Part shown: positions 58,626 through 64,000 of the stretch, one piece after another | Position numbering within the stretch: position 1 is the first letter of the stretch | Layout: each line of letters opens with the position of its first letter | Source of the DNA: Verrucomicrobiota bacterium | Lineage (GTDB): Bacteria; Verrucomicrobiota; Verrucomicrobiia; Limisphaerales; UBA1096 | DNA length: 64,000 bases | NCBI GenBank assembly: GCA_030749225.1 | Contig: JASMKO010000075.1 | Location: 1-64,000, forward strand | Direction of reading: 5' to 3' | Notes under the pieces: generated by a model | What the model saw: only the letters and a program-made list of their open reading frames with translations | Databases searched by the model: none | What the model was told of the DNA's origin: nothing | Position numbers and translations under genes: made by a program

Positions 58626-58645
58626 ATGACGAAATAAATCGTCAA
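58626..58645. promoter_or_regulatory. Putative BlaI-type operator 2 (ATGACGA-N6-TCGTCAa)
   Basis: Second copy, 30 bp centre-to-centre from operator 1. Confidence 0.75.
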
Positions 58646-58647
58646 AC

Positions 58648-59052
58648 ATGATCGCTGCCATGGCCAAGAAATCAACAATTCCTAAACCCACCAACGCTGA
58701 GTTCAAGATACTTAGTGTCATCTGGGATCGTCAGTCAGTCACAGTCCGTGAAGTCTTCAACCATCTGAAACAGTTTGAAGAAATTGGGTACACTACTGTC
58801 TTAAAAGTCATGCAAATCATGACCGAAAAAGGGCTGCTCAAGCGAAATGCCAAGGTTAAGCCACAACTCTACACTACGGCGGTTCCTCAAGAGAAAACTC
58901 AGGGCGTTCTGCTGAATGATTTGCTTGATCGCGCTTTCAAAGGAGCAACAGGCTCAATGGTCTTACAATTACTTTCCACAAAAAAAACTTCACCAGAAGA
59001 GCTGCGTCAAATTCGGGAAATGCTCGATAAACTGGAGGATCAAAACTCATGA
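58648..59052 (+). CDS. BlaI/MecI-family transcriptional repressor
   Basis: PTNAEFKILSVIWDRQSVTVREVFNHL...GYTTVLKVMQIMTEKGLLKRN; alternative ATG at 58660. Confidence 0.92.
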   Translation: MIAAMAKKSTIPKPTNAEFKILSVIWDRQSVTVREVFNHLKQFEEIGYTTVLKVMQIMTEKGLLKRNAKVKPQLYTTAVPQEKTQGVLLNDLLDRAFKGATGSMVLQLLSTKKTSPEELRQIREMLDKLEDQNS

Positions 59053-60494
59053 TAAATTTGGAAGCTGATCTAGTTTTTGCTCTTGGCGGCGCGGTTCTTC
59101 ATTTTCTATGGCAGGGGACTGTGATCGGGCTAATTGCCGCCCTGTTGATTCGGGGATTACGTAAATCATCTTCAGAATCCAGATATGCCGTAGTACTTGG
59201 TTCGTCAGTAATTTGCTTGATTGTCTTTTTAATTACTTTTTGGGGACTAGTTAACAAAATGCCAAATACTGGTGGAGGGCTGATTGCACCTGCCACTCTG
59301 ATTCCAAGTGTGAAAAATTACTCAGGCAACATGCAGCAAATTGTTGCAACGATATGGGCGATTGGAGTTGGACTTTTGATAGCTCGACTTGCCTTCCACT
59401 GGCTTTGGTCACAGCGTTTAAGAACAAGAATGGTAGCCAATCCCGATGGTCAGTGGTTGGAAATTTTTGATGAACTTAAAGCTCAAATGGGCATTTCTAA
59501 GACTGTCAAAATACTCAAGAGTGGACTTGCCCAAACTCCAATGGTTGTGGGGTGGATTTCACCTGTGGTTCTTGTTCCGGCAGCGGCCTTCGCGTCCCTA
59601 AGCTCTGAGCAGATGAGAATGATCCTTGCACATGAATTAATGCATATTAGACGTTATGACCATTGGGTTAATCAGTTGCAGACATTAGTCGAAATCATTC
59701 TCTTTTTTCATCCAGCCGTATGGTGGTTGTCGCGTCAGATGCGAATAGAAAGGGAATACTGCTGTGATGATGCATCCTTACAAGTAGTGCCCAAACCCAA
59801 GGTACTTGCTGAAACACTGGCCCAATTGGAACTAATGAGAATCTCGAGCCCAACGAACAGCCTTGCGGCAAATGGCGGCTCACTAATGGATCGTATCACT
59901 CGGATCCTTGATAACAGGGTGAGAACTAAAAAAACAAACAAACATAATATAATGAAAATACAAACATTAGGCGTAATAGCATCGGCTGCTCTTCTTGTTG
60001 GAGGAATTACCAACCTAGATGCAAAGGACACAAAAAAAGTACAAGTATCGAAGAAGCAGCCAGCTAAAGGTAAGTTAAATTATGATGACGCCATTAAAAA
60101 AATTAAGGCAGCTGTAAAATCTGGAAAACTATCTAGAGAAGGGGCAGCCAAAAAAATAGCTGCCATGAAAAAGGAATTGGGCAGCAAGAAAAAATCTGAT
60201 CCAAAGAGTAAATATGATGCGACTGTTAGAAAGATTGATGATGCTGCTAAACTCAAAGATGCAGCTAAAGAAATAGCAGCCCTCAGAAAGGAAATAGAAG
60301 CTCTCAAAAAGGAATTGAGCAGCAAGAAAAAAGGAGATCCAAAAAGCAAATATAATGCGGCCATTAGAAAAATTAAGGCTGCTGTAGGTGCTGGAAAACT
60401 CTCCAAAGAAGATGCGGCAAAAAAAATTGCTGCCATGAAAAAGGAATGGGGTAGTAAGAAAAAAGGTAAATCAAAAAAGGGTAATCGCAAGTGA
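59049..60494 (+). CDS. M56 (BlaR1/MecR1-type) membrane metalloprotease with Lys-rich repeat tail
   Basis: TMs, ILAHELMHIRRYDHWVNQLQTLVEIILFFHPAVWWLSRQMRIEREYCCDD; C-terminal Lys-rich repeats; overlaps blaI by 4 bp. Confidence 0.92.
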   Translation: MINLEADLVFALGGAVLHFLWQGTVIGLIAALLIRGLRKSSSESRYAVVLGSSVICLIVFLITFWGLVNKMPNTGGGLIAPATLIPSVKNYSGNMQQIVATIWAIGVGLLIARLAFHWLWSQRLRTRMVANPDGQWLEIFDELKAQMGISKTVKILKSGLAQTPMVVGWISPVVLVPAAAFASLSSEQMRMILAHELMHIRRYDHWVNQLQTLVEIILFFHPAVWWLSRQMRIEREYCCDDASLQVVPKPKVLAETLAQLELMRISSPTNSLAANGGSLMDRITRILDNRVRTKKTNKHNIMKIQTLGVIASAALLVGGITNLDAKDTKKVQVSKKQPAKGKLNYDDAIKKIKAAVKSGKLSREGAAKKIAAMKKELGSKKKSDPKSKYDATVRKIDDAAKLKDAAKEIAALRKEIEALKKELSSKKKGDPKSKYNAAIRKIKAAVGAGKLSKEDAAKKIAAMKKEWGSKKKGKSKKGNRK

Positions 60495-60561
60495 CATCGA
60501 TTAGGCTATTGCTGAATAGCAATGGATTGAAATTAGGACTGTTAACAAGGAACACAACAAG

Positions 60562-60590
60562 GAGGTCGGGAATTTTGCCCGGCCTCTTTT
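60562..60590 (+). terminator. Rho-independent terminator
   Basis: GAGGTCGGG...CCCGGCCTC stem followed by TTTT. Confidence 0.8.
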
Positions 60591-60614
60591 ATATCGTTTT
60601 ATCGGAAGTCCTCT

Positions 60615-62867
60615 TTAAGACAGTGACTTGACTGCCTCGGCGATCGTGCTGGAGGTTAGCCCAAAATGCTCCCAAACTTCTTCATGGCCTTCGGATGGGG
60701 CAATGCGTGGATCGACAATGCCGACGTGCTCCGTCTTTGAGTCGGTGCGGCTTGCGGCAGAGAGAACCAAACCGGCGAATCCGCGAACACCGGTGCAACG
60801 TGTGCCGATGATGCCGTCCTCCACCGTCACGACGCCGTCGTATTGTGCGAAGATGCCATCGAGGAAATCGCTGGGCAGCGGCAAACCGTTCACCACGTAA
60901 ACGTCGGCCACGCCGCAGAGTTGTTCGGCGGCATCCTGTGCGATGCCGGCGGTGGCGCCCAAGGCAAGAATGGCAGTCTTGGCCCCATCATGTTTGCGGA
61001 GCGGCGTGACGGCTTCCCAGTCGCTATCTGCGTTGTACAGTGCGTCGCCATTTTCATCGGAGAGCACAAGGAGGTTGTCACGCGGGATGGCCACGATGTG
61101 CGCGCCGTAGCGGGCACAGGCATCGCGTACAGCGACGAATGCGCCCCGCGCGTCTGCCGGCGCGTAAAAGCGGTCGACATACGGCAGGTAACCAATGGCC
61201 AGCGTCACCCAGTCAAGACTCCAGCCGGAAAAATGGTCGCGGCCGGTGCACGCACCGACATGGCTCATGTGCATGATCACGTTGATTCCTTCGTTGATGC
61301 CATTGAGGTTGCGCTGGTAGCGCCACAACTCGAGACCCTCGCGGGCGATGCCCTCAAAGAACGCAGAGAAAGTGGAGACCACATTGACCTGCGGTTTGTA
61401 CGAACTCATGGAGAGGCCATCGGCAACGAGCAGCGCGGCCTGTTCCTCGATACTCAGTTCGATCTGGTTTTGAGCCGGGATCTGTGCTGCCGCCTTCCCA
61501 AGCTTGGTTGAAGGGTTCAGGTCGCAGCTTACGATGAAAGTGTCATTCGGATGGGCCTTGGCCACTGCGGCATAACCGGCCTCGGAGCCGGCCCGTGCGC
61601 TGGTTTTTTTGCCGACTTTCGGCAGGCAGATTTCGGTCAGTTGCTCAACACTGAGTGTAAGATTAGTCGTGCCAGGGGCAGGGCGCGCGTTGGTGGTGAT
61701 TTCGACCTTGTCTGCTCCGGTAATTTCGTCGAATGCTGCCTGCTGGGATTCATTGCGGGTGAGCATCACGTTGCCGAGCACCTCAACCTCGTCGCGTCCC
61801 TTCATGTGGCCGTCATGGTGGTCGACGCCGCCCTGCAGATCATTCACAAGGAGAACGCACTCCAGCATCGGCACAATGTCGCGATAGCTCATCAGGGAAC
61901 CGGGCACCCAGATTTCCTGATCCATCGAGACACCATTCTTACTTGTGATGGCCTCTACTTCGGTCCCGATGCCGAAGCGGTTTGCCAGCCAGTTAAAGTC
62001 GACTTTCTCACCGTCGGTTGAGTCGTATCCTGTCGGGTAAATCATTGTCGGGCGGCCTTTCATCGCACGGCTGTGTGCATGCTTGTAGGCCTTGTACATC
62101 TCTGCTGTGTCGAATAGCGCCTTCAACTCGATTACCTCCATGCCCATTGCTTCAACAATTGGGCGGGGATCCTTGTCCATGACATTCTTGTTGGAGTCGG
62201 AAAGCTGGATGCCGTTTCGTTGCATGACAAAAGTTAACGGCAGGTTGCCGATATCGGCAGCGTTGAAGCCGTTGAGCGCTTGGCCAGCGATCCATCCGGC
62301 GTCTCCACAGTGGCAGACGACCCACGATTGCGGGTCGCGGGCACGCATGCCCATCGCCTGGCCAGCTGCCACGGGGATCATTACACCAAGGCGACCGCCG
62401 TTGAGTTGCGTACCACCCGGAACCCAGGAAACGTGGCCGGGGATGTCTAGCCCGCGGCGGAACTTTTGGACGACTGAATCACGATCGAGGAAGCCAAGCG
62501 CGCCGAGTGAAGAGTAGTAGCCAATGCTGGCGTGGGCGTTTTCGATCGTGTACTGCACCTTTTCATAATCGGTCGCCGCTAGCGTAAGCATCAGACTGGG
62601 GATCAGGTCCAGACCACCGCCGAGATGATCAAGTTCGCCGATGGTGGCGAGTGATGCGAGCGAAGAAACGGAAATCCGTGCTGCCTCAATCTCAAGAGCC
62701 TGAAGGGTTGCAATCTGTTTTTCGTCCAGCGTATTGGTGTGGGCAATGTCGATGTTCAAAGGCAGCACCTGCGAGGTAATACTCTGGCGCATGAATTTTG
62801 AATTTGCGATAAGTTGATCGTTTCGATCCTGTTGAGCCTTAACGGCTGCCTCTGAATAGTTGCTCAT
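60615..62867 (-). CDS. Transketolase-like thiamine-diphosphate enzyme
   Basis: ENAHASIGYYSSLGALGFL, HCGDAGWIAGQALNGFNAADIGNLPLTFVMQRNGIQLS, C-terminal transketolase-type pyrimidine and tail domains. Confidence 0.8.
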   Translation of the reverse strand: MSNYSEAAVKAQQDRNDQLIANSKFMRQSITSQVLPLNIDIAHTNTLDEKQIATLQALEIEAARISVSSLASLATIGELDHLGGGLDLIPSLMLTLAATDYEKVQYTIENAHASIGYYSSLGALGFLDRDSVVQKFRRGLDIPGHVSWVPGGTQLNGGRLGVMIPVAAGQAMGMRARDPQSWVVCHCGDAGWIAGQALNGFNAADIGNLPLTFVMQRNGIQLSDSNKNVMDKDPRPIVEAMGMEVIELKALFDTAEMYKAYKHAHSRAMKGRPTMIYPTGYDSTDGEKVDFNWLANRFGIGTEVEAITSKNGVSMDQEIWVPGSLMSYRDIVPMLECVLLVNDLQGGVDHHDGHMKGRDEVEVLGNVMLTRNESQQAAFDEITGADKVEITTNARPAPGTTNLTLSVEQLTEICLPKVGKKTSARAGSEAGYAAVAKAHPNDTFIVSCDLNPSTKLGKAAAQIPAQNQIELSIEEQAALLVADGLSMSSYKPQVNVVSTFSAFFEGIAREGLELWRYQRNLNGINEGINVIMHMSHVGACTGRDHFSGWSLDWVTLAIGYLPYVDRFYAPADARGAFVAVRDACARYGAHIVAIPRDNLLVLSDENGDALYNADSDWEAVTPLRKHDGAKTAILALGATAGIAQDAAEQLCGVADVYVVNGLPLPSDFLDGIFAQYDGVVTVEDGIIGTRCTGVRGFAGLVLSAASRTDSKTEHVGIVDPRIAPSEGHEEVWEHFGLTSSTIAEAVKSLS

Positions 62868-62968
62868 AAATAATATTATTGGAGTGAGGGAAGTGGAAAC
62901 TCATCACTTCAAAACAGCGAGGCAATCTAAAGACCAATCCCCAAAAATAAAGAAAAATAGGCCAAGCG

Positions 62969-64000
62969 TTAATTGTATAGGAGGTATTTGGCGCGTTGTT
63001 GGCGGAATCGCGCCTCGTCCTTGGCCCATGACTTGACAATCTGAGCACCGGATCGGCCGGCGGCAAGGTCGCGCCGGATCATGTCGGTGCCATTAACCTT
63101 GTCGAACATGTTGAAGCTGCGACCACTCTTTGTTCGGGTGGCAAACAGGTCGCGCTTGGCTACTGCCTTCACGGCATCAACAATGTGGTAGTTGATCGCC
63201 ATGAGTGGGGCGATGGAGCGGTTGGTGAACCGGATTCGGACGCCGGAGTAGGTGCGGTTCTTGACGCGGCGACTCTTGAAGCTGATCGGCTCAAAGTGCA
63301 CACCGCGTAATCGCCTGCTGTTCAGGTAACGGGCCATGCCGTCGGTGTTCATCCAAGTGGAGACAACGCACTCGAATGGCATCCCTTCGCCGATTCCAAT
63401 GCTGAGCCCGCTGCCGGCACCGAGTTCGCCAAGCACGCCGGTGGAGACGTAGTGCATGGGCGAATCGCCGTGCGGAATGTTGGGCGAAGTGGGTACCCAC
63501 TTGAGGCCGGTGCTTTTCCAAGTCATCGACCTTTTCCAGCCCTTCATCTTGATGATGGATATTTTTGGTCGGTGACCGATCCAGTTTTCGCCACTGATCA
63601 TGTAGGCCAGTTCACCGGCGGTCATGCCGTAGACATACGGGATCTTCCATTGGCCGACGAGCGACTTGAAGCGCGGGTTGAGGATGAGCCCCTCTACGCG
63701 CTGCCCCCCGAGCGGATTGGGGCGGTCAAGCACGACGAACTCCACGCCGGTCTTGCCGCATTCCTCCATGCAAAGGCCCATCGTGCTGATGAAGGTGTAC
63801 GATCGCGCACCGGTGTCCTGAATGTCGTACACCAGACAGTCGATTTTTCGGAGCATGGCTGGGGTTGGTTTGCGGACCGGACCTGGGCCGTAGAGTGAGT
63901 AAATCGGGAGGCCAGTTCGGCGGTGGGTGCTGTTGGGGAATTCCTTGCCGGCGGGAATCCTGCCATCAATTCCGTGCTCCGCACCGAATAAAGCTACGAG
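62969..64000 (-). CDS. DUF1343 protein (NamZ-like exo-beta-N-acetylmuramidase family), truncated at right edge
   Basis: Open frame to window end: LVALFGAEHGIDGRIPAGKEFPNSTHRRTGLPIYSLYGPGPVRKPTPAMLRKIDCLVYDIQDTGARSYTFISTMGLCMEEC...VVLDRPNPLGG. Confidence 0.92.
   Translation of the reverse strand, partial: LVALFGAEHGIDGRIPAGKEFPNSTHRRTGLPIYSLYGPGPVRKPTPAMLRKIDCLVYDIQDTGARSYTFISTMGLCMEECGKTGVEFVVLDRPNPLGGQRVEGLILNPRFKSLVGQWKIPYVYGMTAGELAYMISGENWIGHRPKISIIKMKGWKRSMTWKSTGLKWVPTSPNIPHGDSPMHYVSTGVLGELGAGSGLSIGIGEGMPFECVVSTWMNTDGMARYLNSRRLRGVHFEPISFKSRRVKNRTYSGVRIRFTNRSIAPLMAINYHIVDAVKAVAKRDLFATRTKSGRSFNMFDKVNGTDMIRRDLAAGRSGAQIVKSWAKDEARFRQQRAKYLLYN

Overview
This 64 kb chromosomal segment most resembles a Verrucomicrobiota/PVC-type Gram-negative; the lineage is inferred from gene content only. 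It holds: (i) a DUF1501 gene fragment, a low-GC lipoprotein gene and a RibD-type reductase gene whose 3' end is present in three copies; (ii) queA, then a dcw cell-division/wall cluster: mraZ - unknown ORF - rsmH - ftsL-like - ftsI - murF - mraY - murD - LysM protein - ftsW - murG - murB - ddl - ftsQ - ftsA - divergent ftsZ. murE and murC are not in the cluster; (iii) a Cys-depleted DksA-like protein with a histone-like tail, rpmG, rpsR, a ZIP transporter, aroB, birA, bamD-like, lptE-like and tgt; (iv) a LolD/MacB-type ABC exporter and a Gld-like ABC operon ending in an unusual DUF4340-FKBP fusion; (v) dgt, ispH, argF/D/B/J/C, rpsI, rplM; (vi) a metallophosphoesterase and a 2464-aa CotH/lamin-tail-domain secreted protein; (vii) a BlaI/M56 pair with paired operators, a transketolase-like enzyme and a truncated DUF1343 (NamZ-like) gene. 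The strongest unexplained signal is a highly iterated perfect palindrome, GCTTGGCCAAGC. I counted about 27 exact 12-mers by eye, plus many 8-11 bp or one-mismatch versions. It occurs in coding (all three frames) and intergenic DNA, a pattern resembling cyanobacterial HIP1 but with a different sequence. No rRNA, tRNA, CRISPR array or transposase was recognised. All counts are manual and should be recomputed.
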